Shown: piece after piece, positions 28,116-35,937 of the stretch
How the letters are laid out: each line of letters begins with the position of its first letter
How positions within the stretch are numbered: the first letter of the stretch is position 1
Assembly: GCA_963773765.1 (NCBI GenBank)
Contig: CAVZCC010000006.1
Coordinates: 248,001 to 312,000 of the forward strand
From: CAVZCC01 sp963773765
GTDB taxonomy: Bacteria > Actinomycetota > Acidimicrobiia > Acidimicrobiales > Microtrichaceae
Direction: 5' to 3'
Length of the DNA: 64,000 nucleotides
Program-made: the position numbers and the translations under genes
The notes under the pieces: generated by a model
The model's input: the letters and a program-made list of their open reading frames with translations, nothing else
Database searches by the model: none
What the model was told of the DNA's origin: nothing

Positions 28116-28200
28116 GGTCGAGCCCCTCCGGGGGGTCCGAGGGGCTCGATCCGTCGTGGTGTCGTGCCCCGGCGCCCGGGGTGTGGCCCGGGCGCCGGGG
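28116..28200 (-). terminator. Two tandem GC hairpins after the PKD lipoprotein gene
   Basis: The first hairpin met by minus-strand transcripts has a perfect 14-bp stem (28187-28200 with 28167-28180) and a 6-nt loop. The second pairs 28140-28149 with 28118-28127, extended slightly at both ends. They lie between the lipoprotein stop (28217) and the hyuB promoter. No U tract follows, as usual in GC-rich actinobacteria. Confidence 0.65.
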
Positions 28201-28216
28201 TGACCAGCTGTCTGTG

Positions 28217-29011
28217 TCAGCCGGCGGTGATGGTGAAGGCAGCCTCGCGGGAGGAGTCCTTGTTGGACACGACGTTGTTGGTGACCCGCACGTAGCAGGT
28301 CGTGTTCTTCTGGACACCGGGGGGCGCCACGTCGGAGGCGGCGAAGCAGCCCCAGGGCTCCTCGGCCGGGTCCGGGCCCCGGAACACACCGAGGCTGGTG
28401 GTGCCGGCGCCGGAGGCGGTGCCGTTGGGGGTGAGGCCGGTCAGCTGCGAGCAGTCGAGGGCCACCTTGAAGGTGGGATCGGCGATGCTCTTGCGGCACA
28501 CGTCCACGAAGATCAGCGTGCTGGGGGCCTGGTTCTTCCACCACACCCGGACGTTGGCCGTGCCGGTGGCGCCGACGATGGTCACCGGGTTGGGCACGAC
28601 CTCGACCTCGGCGGCCGGGGTGGCCTGGGTCACCGTGGTGGTGGCGGACCCGGTGAGGGCGGACCCGTCGGTCACGGTCAGCGTGGCGGTGTACGAGCCG
28701 GGCTGGGTGTAGGTGTGGGTCGGGTTGGGCGACGTGGACGGCGCCGTGCCGTCACCGAAGTCCCAGGAGTAGCCCACGATGCCGCTGTCGTCGGTGGAGC
28801 CGGCGGAGGAGAAGCTGACCGGGAGGCCGAAGTAGCCCAGCGGGTCGGGCGTGTTGGCCGCCACCGCGACGGGCGGCTGGTTGCCCGGAATGGTCGAGCT
28901 GGTGGGCGTGGTGGGCGCAGGGGCGTCGGGGGCGCAGGCAGCGGCGGTCAGGACCGTGACGAGCGTCAGGGCGACCACCGCGCCGAGGCGCGGGGTGAAG
29001 CGGGATCGCAT
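28217..29011 (-). CDS. Secreted PKD-domain lipoprotein
   Basis: 264-residue exported protein. The signal is LGAVVALTLVTVLTAAACAP with a lipobox Cys near residue 27, then a Pro/Thr-rich linker. A PKD domain (about 48-130) has the hallmark VGYSWDFGDGTAP, and a second beta-rich domain holds Cys pairs (VDVCRKSI, LDCSQL, GCFAASD, TTCYVRV). The ATG is preceded by GGAGGA. PKD domains mediate surface adhesion or polymer binding. It has its own terminators and no palindrome of its own closer than 29203, so it is probably unrelated to the regulon. Confidence 0.8.
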   Translation of the reverse strand: MRSRFTPRLGAVVALTLVTVLTAAACAPDAPAPTTPTSSTIPGNQPPVAVAANTPDPLGYFGLPVSFSSAGSTDDSGIVGYSWDFGDGTAPSTSPNPTHTYTQPGSYTATLTVTDGSALTGSATTTVTQATPAAEVEVVPNPVTIVGATGTANVRVWWKNQAPSTLIFVDVCRKSIADPTFKVALDCSQLTGLTPNGTASGAGTTSLGVFRGPDPAEEPWGCFAASDVAPPGVQKNTTCYVRVTNNVVSNKDSSREAAFTITAG

Positions 29012-29202
29012 GAAGAGGTTCCTCCAGTGGGCAGTTGGTGGACGGCGAGGTGCCGCCCGGGGGGTCACCTCGCGTCGGAGGCAGGGGAGTTGTAACAAGG
29101 CCGATCGGACGGGCGAGGGCCGTCAGGACAACGGTGGGTGAACAGTCGGTGCGAGGCGGGGGCGTTCATCCCGCGTTCCCCGGCGTGTCATCGCCCCGAC
29201 GG

Positions 29203-29218
29203 CTGACGCGTGTGTCAG
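29203..29218. promoter_or_regulatory. Operator copy 7, upstream of enoyl-CoA hydratase
   Basis: CTGACGCGTGTGTCAG ends 10 bp before ATG 29229. A CAGGAT-like -10 (29216-29221) overlaps its right half and sits 7 nt before the ATG. The rest of the 217-bp gap (29012-29202) holds the ribosome-binding site of the divergent PKD gene and no gene. Confidence 0.83.
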
Positions 29219-29228
29219 GATCACCGGC

Positions 29229-29984
29229 ATGGCTGCCGAGGTGCTCGTGGAGCGGCGGGACCGGGTCCTGATGGTGGTGCTGCACGACCCCGACCGGCTC
29301 AACACCTACGACGGCGCCACGCTCAAGGGCCTGGCCGCGGCGTGGGCGGAACTGGACGCCGATCCCGACCTCCGGGCCGGTGTGCTCACCGGCTCCGGCA
29401 CCCGGGCCTTCTGTGCCGGGGCGGACATCGGTGCCGTGGCCGGCGGCGGGTTCGCCGACCCGCCCTACCCGGACCTGGCCGAGAACCTGGCGGCCAAGCC
29501 CGTGGTGGCGGCGGTGGAAGGTCTGTGCCTGGGGGGCGGCATGATGCTGTGCTGCGGGTGCGACCTGCGGGTGGCGGGGGAGTCGGCCCGGTTCGGCCTG
29601 CCCGAGGCCCGCTGGAACCTCCCGGCGCAGTGGTTGGGCGCGCTGTCCCGCCAGTTGCTGCCGGCCCACGCGCTGGAGCTGGCACTGATGGGGGACGAGC
29701 GTCTGGCGGCGGCACGGATGTACGAGATGGGCTGGCTGACGCGGGTGGTGCCGGACGGCGACTCGCTCGACGAGGCGCTGGTGCTCGCGGGGCGGCTCGC
29801 CGCCATGGCGCCCCGGGCGGTCCGCCACTTCAAGGAGCTGGTGCTCCGTGGGGCCTGGGACCGACCCGACGCCACGCTGGCCCGAGGCCTGGAGCAGTCG
29901 GTGGAGCTGATGGGCATGGCGGACACGGTCGAGGGTGGCGAGGCGTTCGCGGAGCGCCGTGACCCCGTCTACCGGGACCGCTGA
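29229..29984 (+). CDS. Enoyl-CoA hydratase/isomerase family protein
   Basis: 251-residue crotonase-fold protein. Oxyanion-hole motifs are RAFCAGADIGAVAGG and EGLCLGGGMMLCCGCDLRVA, followed by ARFGLPEARWNLPAQWLG. Length and motifs are those of a complete 2-enoyl-CoA hydratase. ATG 29229 is predicted leaderless. The DUF1214 gene follows after 5 bp and then a sulfotransferase, an unusual grouping. Substrate unknown. Confidence 0.88.
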   Translation: MAAEVLVERRDRVLMVVLHDPDRLNTYDGATLKGLAAAWAELDADPDLRAGVLTGSGTRAFCAGADIGAVAGGGFADPPYPDLAENLAAKPVVAAVEGLCLGGGMMLCCGCDLRVAGESARFGLPEARWNLPAQWLGALSRQLLPAHALELALMGDERLAAARMYEMGWLTRVVPDGDSLDEALVLAGRLAAMAPRAVRHFKELVLRGAWDRPDATLARGLEQSVELMGMADTVEGGEAFAERRDPVYRDR

Positions 29985-29989
29985 GGACG

Positions 29990-31170
29990 ATGTCCGCGGG
30001 TGGGATGTCCGGGAGTGGGATGGGCGGACGTGAGCTGTCCCCCGGGACTGGGACGCGCTGGCGGAGCGGGTCCGCCTGATGGCGCCGCTGGTGTTCGGTC
30101 CCGAGGTGCCGGACACACCGCTGCACCGGGCCGAGGGCACCCGCTACCTGCTCCGGTTCCTGGCCACGGGGATCCTGAACTGCGTGGAGTTCATGGACCC
30201 GACCGATCCCGAGTTCGTGCGCTTCATCGACCCCCGCACGTCGTGGGGGCTGGACAACCCGGACTGCAACTACCGCCTGTGCGGCATCGACCCGGCCGGC
30301 ACCTACCGGATCTGGGGTGACCCGGGTGAGGCGCTGGCCTGGGAGCTGCAGGTCAACACCGGCCACTTCGCCGACGGTCGGGCGACGGAGTGGCGGTGCG
30401 TGGAGTCGTGGAGCCGGTCGGACCTGCGGCCCGCGGCCGACGGGTCCGTCGAGCTGGTGGTCGGCCCGACCGATCCGGACGCCACCTACCTGTTCCTGCG
30501 CGAGTACTTCGGTGACTGGTCGGCCCGGCCGTCGGCCCTGTGCATCGAGCGGCTGGACGTGCAGCTGCCGCCACCGTCGCGGACCGAGGACGAGGTGGCC
30601 GGGAAGCTCGACCTGCTGGGGGTGTGGCTCTCCGCCGGGGCGCGGTGCTGGTGGGACTGGGGCCGGGCCCTGGCCGAGGGCGACGCGGGGCCGATCCGGC
30701 CGTTCCTTCCCCCGGACTCCGCCACGGGCCTGACCGGGCAGGCCTACGGGATGGGCGGCTACCGGTGCGGGCCGGACGAGGCGGTGATCCTGGAGCTGCG
30801 GCCGCCGGCGTGCGCCTACTGGGGGGTGCAGCTGGCCACCTGGTTCTGGGAGACCTCCTCGGTCGGGTCGCGGCAGGTCTCGCTCAACCACACCCAGGCC
30901 GCGGTGGATGCCGACGGGGTCGCCCGGTTCGTCATCGCCCAGGACGACCCCGGCGCGGCCAACTGGCTGGATGCCGGTGGCTACGGATCGGGGACCGTCG
31001 CGGTGCGCTACCTCCACGCCGACGGACTGCCCGAGGTCTCGTACCGCACGGTGCCCCGGGCCGCGGTGCCGGACGAGCTGCCGGCCGGGACCGCCACGGT
31101 CACCCCGGCGGAGCGTGACGCCGCGCTCCGGGTGCGCCGGGCCCACCTGCAGCGGAGGCTGGGTCGATGA
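29990..31170 (+). CDS. DUF1214-type protein, frameshifted near its start
   Basis: About 393-codon protein. From ATG 29990 (MSAGGMSGSGMGGRELSP) the frame shifts near a C run at 30042-30048 into DWDALAERVRLM. The conserved body follows: NCVEFMDPTDPEFVRFIDPR, YRLCGIDPAGTYRIWGDPGE, then ACAYWGVQLATWFWETSS and LNHTQAAVDADG. The late Trp/Asn-rich segment matches the DUF1214 fold, whose biochemical role is unknown. Its stop begins a 5-codon relay into the sulfotransferase gene. It probably acts with the neighbouring hydratase and sulfotransferase. Confidence 0.68.
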
Positions 31171-31184
31171 CGGGGCGCCGGTGA
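31167..31184 (+). other. Relay mini-ORF at DUF1214/sulfotransferase junction
   Basis: ATG ACG GGG CGC CGG TGA: ATG overlaps the DUF1214 stop (31168-31170) and TGA overlaps the sulfotransferase GTG (31181-31183). The step between starts is 14 nt. Confidence 0.5.
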
Positions 31185-32188
31185 ACGGGGCCCCGCCCCG
31201 GTTCGTGGTGGGCACGGGCCGGTGCGGGTCCACGCTGCTGTCGCGCATGCTGGCCGAGCACCCGCAGGTGGTGAGCCTGCACGAGGTCTTCACCGGCCTC
31301 GACTGGGGACGACGCTTCGCCGACGGCGACCACACCGGCGCCGAGGTGGCGGACATCCTGGCCACCCCCAACCAGGTCACCCGGGACGCGCTCAGTCGGG
31401 GCTACGACGCGGAGGAGATCACCTACCCGTTCCGGACCACCGACCGGTACACCCGCGCCGACCCGGTGCCGTGGGTGCTGGTGTCCACGCTCGCGTACCT
31501 GTCCGACGACCCCGACGCGCTGTTCGACCGCACCGTGGCGTGGCTGGGGGAGCGGGGCCCGGCCCCGATCGCGGACCAGTACCGGGCACTGTTCGACTGG
31601 TGGGCGGCCGGGGTGGGGCGCCCGGCCTGGATCGAGCGGTCGGGGTCCTCGGTGGACTACCTGGCCGACCTGGCCCGGCTGTTCCCCGACGCCCGGTTCG
31701 TGCACCTGCACCGGTCCGGCCCGGAGGTGGCCCTGAGCATGCGCAACCACGCCCTGTACCGCCTGGCGGTGCAGCTCACGTACGGCGTGGTCCCCGACGG
31801 CGTGGACCCGGCCGACGACTCACCGGAGGGGGCCGACCGCCTGGTCCGGGCCTGGCTGGAGGGCAGGCCCCCGGTGGAGCTGTACGGGCGGTACTGGTCG
31901 GACCAGGTGGTGCGGGGCTGCGCCGCGGCGGCGGAGCTCGGCCCGGACCGGCTCCGGACCGTTGCCTTCGAGGACCTGGTGGCGGAGCCGGCCCGGCTCC
32001 TGGCCGAGCTGGCCCGGTTCTTCGACCTGCCGCGGGATCCCGGGTTCCCGGACCGGGCCGCCGCCCTGGTCCGCGGCGTGCCCCCGGCCCGGGCACCCGA
32101 CCTGTCGCCGGGGGAGCGGGAGGCGCTGGAGGCGGCCTGCCGGCCCGGACGGGACGCCCTCGCCCCGGGGGCCGGCACACGAACCTGA
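31181..32188 (+). CDS. Sulfotransferase family protein
   Basis: 335-residue sulfotransferase. The PAPS 5' loop is at the extreme N-terminus (PRFVVGTGRCGSTLLSRML, residues 5-23), and FVHLHRSGPEVALSMRN supplies the 3'-phosphate site. It differs clearly from the sulfotransferase at 1136 and lacks its N-terminal extension. GTG 31181 is the first start that keeps the PAPS loop. Its TGA stop lies inside the next operator (32185-32200). The acceptor is unknown, possibly an intermediate of the same pathway. Confidence 0.83.
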   Translation: MNGAPPRFVVGTGRCGSTLLSRMLAEHPQVVSLHEVFTGLDWGRRFADGDHTGAEVADILATPNQVTRDALSRGYDAEEITYPFRTTDRYTRADPVPWVLVSTLAYLSDDPDALFDRTVAWLGERGPAPIADQYRALFDWWAAGVGRPAWIERSGSSVDYLADLARLFPDARFVHLHRSGPEVALSMRNHALYRLAVQLTYGVVPDGVDPADDSPEGADRLVRAWLEGRPPVELYGRYWSDQVVRGCAAAAELGPDRLRTVAFEDLVAEPARLLAELARFFDLPRDPGFPDRAAALVRGVPPARAPDLSPGEREALEAACRPGRDALAPGAGTRT

Positions 32189-32200
32189 CACGCGTGTCAG
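32185..32200. promoter_or_regulatory. Operator copy 8, perfect dyad, with -10 TAGGCT (32209-32214)
   Basis: CTGACACGCGTGTCAG is a perfect palindrome that continues as AAC/GTT on both sides (22 bp in all, 32182-32203), the strongest site in the window. Its left half CTGACA sits 18 nt before TAGGCT and may double as the -35. ATG 32222 follows the -10 by 7 nt. Confidence 0.92.
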
Positions 32201-32221
32201 GTTGGTCGTAGGCTGGCCGCC

Positions 32222-32990
32222 ATGACCGCAGTACCGCGAGTTCAAGGACGTCCGCCGCGGCACGCTGCACGAGGTCGTGCCGGTGGACGAGTTCATGGCG
32301 GAGCTGGAGCAGATCCAGGCGACCGTGTGCTCCACCCGCAACCAGCTGTGGCAGCACGTCGCCGACGGCACGCTGTCCGAGCAGTACCTCAAGCGGTTCT
32401 GCAAGGAGTACTACTTCCTCGGCGTCACCTACACCACGGAGTTCGGCTCCCTGGTGGCCAACGCGCCGGACCCGGACGCCCTGACGCTGGACGAGTCCGA
32501 GCACTTCGCCCACTGGATCCAGAACCTGGCCGACGAGACCGGCTACGCCGGTGACGCCAACCACGTGGACATGAAGGTGGACTGGGCCCGCATGCTGGGC
32601 ATCACCGACGACGAGCTCACCAGCTACGTGCCGATCGCCGAGACCCTCGGTGCGGTGCTGGCCACGCTGTACTACATGCGCCGCAGCTACGAGGAGGGCC
32701 TGGCCGCCTTCGGGTGGGCCGGTGAGCGGTTCGCGGCCTCCACCGGGTACGCCAAGATGATGTTCGAGGGCATGCGGGACCACTACGGCATCGAGGTGCC
32801 CAACTTCGCGGTGCACGCCTACGCCGAGGTGGACCACGGTGACGCCGCGGACTACCTGCTCCGCCAGATCGTGACGTCCGGCCTGGTGCAGCACCGGGTC
32901 CGCAAGGCGGTCACCCACGTGTTCACCCTGCGCAACGCGCGGGCGGTCGCCCTGAACCGCTGGCTCGATGAGCCGGGAGCGCTGCGCTAG
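32222..32990 (+). CDS. Heme-oxygenase-fold (TenA/PqqC-like) putative iron enzyme, frameshifted at start
   Basis: About 255-residue all-helical protein. The leaderless ATG 32222 opens MTA; the conserved frame then continues as YREFKDVRRGTLHEVVPVDE after one extra base near 32230. If there is no indel, translation would start at GTG 32277. Possible metal ligands lie in FCKEYYFLGVTY, ESEHFAHWIQNLADETG and HAYAEVDHGDAADYL; the acid/His spacing recalls heme-oxygenase-like diiron oxidases. It stands alone behind the strongest operator, so it may carry out a distinctive oxidative step on a lipid. No substrate can be assigned. Confidence 0.72.
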
Positions 32991-34223
32991 CTACTCCCGC
33001 TGGCGCCCGTGGCGCTGGCTGCCGAGCACCTGGCCGCGGGGCGTGACGAACTCGAACCACTGGTCGGCCACGGTCCGCATGCTCCATCCGGTCCGGTGGG
33101 CCACGCCGTGGTGACGCCGGCAGAGCGACGCAAGGTTCCACAGGTCGGTCGGTCCGTCGGGCCCGGCCCGGATCACGTGGTGGAGGTCCGTCCACGAGTG
33201 GGGGGCGTCGCAGCCCGGGAACACGCACCCGCCGTCCCGGGCGGCAGCCGCACGACGCTGGTGCCTGTCCCCCAGGCGGACCGCCGTGCCCAGGTCCAGG
33301 GGAACCCCGAGTGAGTCCACCACCAACGCCCGGAACACGGGATCGCAACAGAGGAGGTCCTGGGCCTGCTGGGGTACCGGCCTGCCCGCGGGATCCTGGA
33401 CGGGTGTTGGTGCGCCCGGTCCCCCGAGCGCGGGGTGGTCCACGGGAACGATGAGGGTGATGTCCGCAGCCGGGGCGGCACCGGTGTGTCCGCTGCCGGC
33501 GGCGACGCCGCGGCGGACCAGTTCCGCCAGTGCCTCTGCCCGCAGCCGGGGTCGGCCGGGCACCTGCTCGCCGGCCACCTCCTGGTCGTTCGTGTAGCGG
33601 CGGAACAGGCGGTCGGCCTCTGCCTCCACCGCGTGGCGCAACGTGACGCCGAGGTCGCCGACGAGGGCTCCCTCCAGTTCCAGCACGCCGTCGAACGCCT
33701 GGGACAAGCGCAGCCGGTTGCCCTCCGGGCCGGGGTCGTGGCCGCCGTCCTGGTCCGCGAGGTCGAGGAGGCCGCGGACCTCTGCCGCCCACCGCTCGAA
33801 GCGAAGGACGCCGGCCAGGTCCAGGAGCTGGGCCTGGGCCCCGACCACGACGTGGGCCATCCTCGGGTTGGCGGCGTCCGCCAGGACCCGGGCGTGCTCG
33901 AACGAGATGGCACCGTGCGCCAGCGCCTGGTCCACCTGGTCCAGGATCCGGAGCCGGCGGCCCACCCGGACCCGCCGGGAGGCGTCCGAACGGGGGAGTC
34001 CGAACTCCGCCGCCAGCCACTGGGCGGTGCGGTGGCCGAAGCGGACGTCCGTGACGCCCCGGCCGTCCAGGGCGGCGGCGACGTGGGCCGTGGCCGCGTC
34101 CAGGGCCCGCCGGGCCTGCTCCAGGGCCCTGGTCGCGTCCAGGAGCTCGTCGTCGGACGCGAGCTCCACGTCCCAACCCGCCGCCTTCTGTGCACTTCCG
34201 GTCAATCCGACTGCATCGAACAT
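32991..34223 (-). CDS. DUF222/HNH endonuclease-domain protein (13E12-repeat type)
   Basis: 410-residue protein. An N-terminal DUF222 helical domain (LLDATRALEQARRALDAATA, VRVGRRLRILDQVDQALAHG) precedes a C-terminal HNH nuclease: CVFPGCDAPHSWTDLHHVI, then TDLWNLASLCRRHHGVAHR, with the Cys zinc ligands and His residues intact. These multi-copy actinobacterial genes resemble mobile-intron or repeat elements and several are SOS-induced. The ATG lies inside an SOS box (34216-34231). A TACGAT -10 sits 8 nt upstream, so it is leaderless. Confidence 0.88.
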   Translation of the reverse strand: MFDAVGLTGSAQKAAGWDVELASDDELLDATRALEQARRALDAATAHVAAALDGRGVTDVRFGHRTAQWLAAEFGLPRSDASRRVRVGRRLRILDQVDQALAHGAISFEHARVLADAANPRMAHVVVGAQAQLLDLAGVLRFERWAAEVRGLLDLADQDGGHDPGPEGNRLRLSQAFDGVLELEGALVGDLGVTLRHAVEAEADRLFRRYTNDQEVAGEQVPGRPRLRAEALAELVRRGVAAGSGHTGAAPAADITLIVPVDHPALGGPGAPTPVQDPAGRPVPQQAQDLLCCDPVFRALVVDSLGVPLDLGTAVRLGDRHQRRAAAARDGGCVFPGCDAPHSWTDLHHVIRAGPDGPTDLWNLASLCRRHHGVAHRTGWSMRTVADQWFEFVTPRGQVLGSQRHGRQRE

Positions 34224-34231
34224 ACGTTCGT
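34216..34231. promoter_or_regulatory. SOS box (LexA operator) overlapping HNH gene start
   Basis: TCGAACATACGTTCGT matches the actinobacterial LexA site TCGAAC-N4-GTTCGA at 11 of 12 positions. It covers the ATG (34221-34223, minus strand). A TACGAT -10 (34232-34237) adjoins it. LexA binding would block initiation directly. Confidence 0.8.
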
Positions 34232-34289
34232 ATCGTATCGACCCCCTCCGACAGCGGACCGGCCCCGGACCGGGGACCGGTCCCCGGTC

Positions 34290-34790
34290 TCACCCGTCGC
34301 CGGAGGAGGCCAGGATCCCGTCCATCTGCCCCATCGCCAGCGTGATGCCCTCCTCCATGCCCATGGCGGCCATCTGCTCCATGGCTTCGCGGGACGGGAA
34401 GGTCGTGGTGATGGTCATGCGGGTGCCGCCGCCCGGCCGTCCGACCAGGTCGACCGCTCCCATGGTCGTCGGCAGGTCGGGGTTCGGGCGGCCGTGGTCG
34501 TCGGCGAACCCGTCCTCGAACTCGAGCCGACCCGGTGCCTCGACCGCGACCACGCGCCACCAGCCGTGGTGCCGGTCGCCCTCGGGACCGGTCATGAAGT
34601 AGGTGACCGTCCCGCCCTCGGAGAGGTCGTGGTCCACCACGGTGGCCGGGTACGTCGGTGGGCCCCACCAGCGTTCGAGCTGACGTGGGTCCGCCCACAA
34701 CTGCCATGCCCGTTCGACCGGAGCGTCGAACTCGGCGGTGATGGTCATGGTCAGGGCGGCGGCGTCCTTGACGACCTCGGTCACGGTCAT
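34290..34790 (-). CDS. SRPBCC/AHSA1-family protein
   Basis: 166-residue START-like hydrophobic-cavity protein. Typical marks are MTITAEFDAPVERAWQLWAD, PRQLERWWGPPTYPATVVDH, and RMTITTTFPSREAMEQMAAM with a terminal GITLAMGQMDGIL helix. The ATG overlaps the ArsR stop (ATGA), a standard ArsR-SRPBCC pair. The role is usually ligand binding or small-molecule resistance; unknown here. Confidence 0.87.
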   Translation of the reverse strand: MTVTEVVKDAAALTMTITAEFDAPVERAWQLWADPRQLERWWGPPTYPATVVDHDLSEGGTVTYFMTGPEGDRHHGWWRVVAVEAPGRLEFEDGFADDHGRPNPDLPTTMGAVDLVGRPGGGTRMTITTTFPSREAMEQMAAMGMEEGITLAMGQMDGILASSGDG

Positions 34791-35176
34791 GTCGGTCCTC
34801 CTGGTCGGGGTGCTGGTCCGGGCCCCTGCCCGGTGTGGTCGGGGGTGCCCTCGTCGAGGACGTCGCCGAAGCGCTCCATCCGGTCACGCCACAGGACCTC
34901 GAGCTGGTCGAGCACCTCCTGGGCGGTCCGGAGGGCCCGGATGTCGGTGCGGACGAGCTGCTCGCGGCCGTGCCGTTCCTTGGTGACCAGGCCGGCTCGT
35001 TCCAGCACCGAGACGTGCTTCTGCACCGCGGTCACGCTCATGGGGTAGTTGCGGGCCAGCGCCGACACCGAGTGGCCACCGTGCATCGACCGTCGGACGA
35101 TGTCCCGGCGGGTGGCGTCCGCCAGCGCGTGGAAGAGCCGGTCGGTCCGCTGCGCGTCCTGGGTATCTACAACCAT
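34787..35176 (-). CDS. ArsR-family winged-helix regulator
   Basis: 129-residue regulator. The winged helix is DRLFHALADATRRDIVRRSM, then HSVSALARNYPMSVTAVQKHVSVLERAGLV (as HSVSALARNYPMSV and TAVQKHVSVLERAGLV). It lacks the CxC metal site of ArsR proper, so it is of the non-metal (SdpR-like) kind paired with AHSA1 proteins. ATG 35176 is 8 nt after TAACCT and lies within its own operator. Probably represses its two-gene operon. Confidence 0.87.
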   Translation of the reverse strand: MVVDTQDAQRTDRLFHALADATRRDIVRRSMHGGHSVSALARNYPMSVTAVQKHVSVLERAGLVTKERHGREQLVRTDIRALRTAQEVLDQLEVLWRDRMERFGDVLDEGTPDHTGQGPGPAPRPGGPT

Positions 35177-35186
35177 TGGGTTGTAG
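35167..35186. promoter_or_regulatory. ArsR autoregulatory operator
   Basis: Perfect 8+4+8 dyad: CTACAACC, ATTG, GGTTGTAG. It covers the ArsR start codon (35174-35176) and touches the -10 TAACCT (35185-35190, minus strand). This placement implies autorepression. Confidence 0.75.
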
Positions 35187-35228
35187 GTTAGGGGCTCCGG
35201 TACGTCGGGGCAAGCCCGGGCCTCCGGG

Positions 35229-35903
35229 TCAGCCGGCGCCCCACATCTCGCCCCGCACGAAGCCGTAGATGTTGGTGAAGTCGGTGACCGCCTTGTCCGG
35301 CAGGGCCACCACGCCGCCCAGTGCCTCCGCGCCCCACATGATCTGGGCGTTGTGCTCCACCACCAGGGCCGAGTGCAGGGCGTCGTCGACCGACTTGCCC
35401 ACGCACACCATGCCGTGGTTCGCCATGAGCGCGGCCGACCGGTCCTTCAGGTGCGAGGCCACCTCCGTGGCCAGGCCGTCCGAGCCGCTCTGGCGGTACT
35501 CCGCGCACGGCACGTCGCCACCGATGTAGATCACGAACTCGTCGATGCCGGCGGGGATGTTCCGGTGTGCCACCGCGTACATGGAGGCGTACCTGGCGTG
35601 GCAGTGCACCACGCCCTGCACCTCGGGGTAGCTGCGGTAGCACTCCAGGTGGAGCGCCTTCTCCGATGTGGGTGACCTGGTGCCCTCCACGACCGTGCCG
35701 TCCAGGTCCACCAGGACCAGGTCGTCCAGCGTCATGGCCTGGTACCCGATGGAGGACGGCGTCACCACCACCCGGTCCTGGGTGACACGGCCGGACACGT
35801 TGCCCGCGGTGCCCTCCACCAGGCCGCGCTCGTACATGCGCTTGGCCGCGGCCAGGACGGAGTCCCGGACCTGGCCGAGCCGGACGGGGTCGATGTCGCT
35901 CAC
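35229..35903 (-). CDS. Class II aldolase/adducin-family protein
   Basis: 224-residue zinc aldolase-fold protein. The substrate motif is GLVEGTAGNVSGRV, zinc ligands are in VVHCHARYAS and the later LMANHGMVCVG, and the acid region is SPTSEKALHLECYR. Related to fuculose-phosphate and 3-oxo-tetronate-type aldolases; the substrate is unclear. I place the start at GTG 35903 (VSDIDPVRLGQVRD). It overlaps the stop of a mini-ORF and is the end of a two-step relay from the dehydrogenase gene; GTG 35912 is also in frame. Confidence 0.82.
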   Translation of the reverse strand: MSDIDPVRLGQVRDSVLAAAKRMYERGLVEGTAGNVSGRVTQDRVVVTPSSIGYQAMTLDDLVLVDLDGTVVEGTRSPTSEKALHLECYRSYPEVQGVVHCHARYASMYAVAHRNIPAGIDEFVIYIGGDVPCAEYRQSGSDGLATEVASHLKDRSAALMANHGMVCVGKSVDDALHSALVVEHNAQIMWGAEALGGVVALPDKAVTDFTNIYGFVRGEMWGAG

Positions 35904-35937
35904 GCCTGCCACTCCTTCACGCCGGCCGCTCCCTCAC
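35900..35937 (-). other. Double relay mini-ORFs (two 17-nt steps) before the aldolase gene
   Basis: The dehydrogenase stop (35934-35936) overlaps GTG 35937, which reads MRERPA then TGA. That TGA overlaps GTG 35920, which reads MKEWQA then TGA. That stop overlaps the aldolase GTG 35903. Both steps are exactly 17 nt. Confidence 0.6.
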
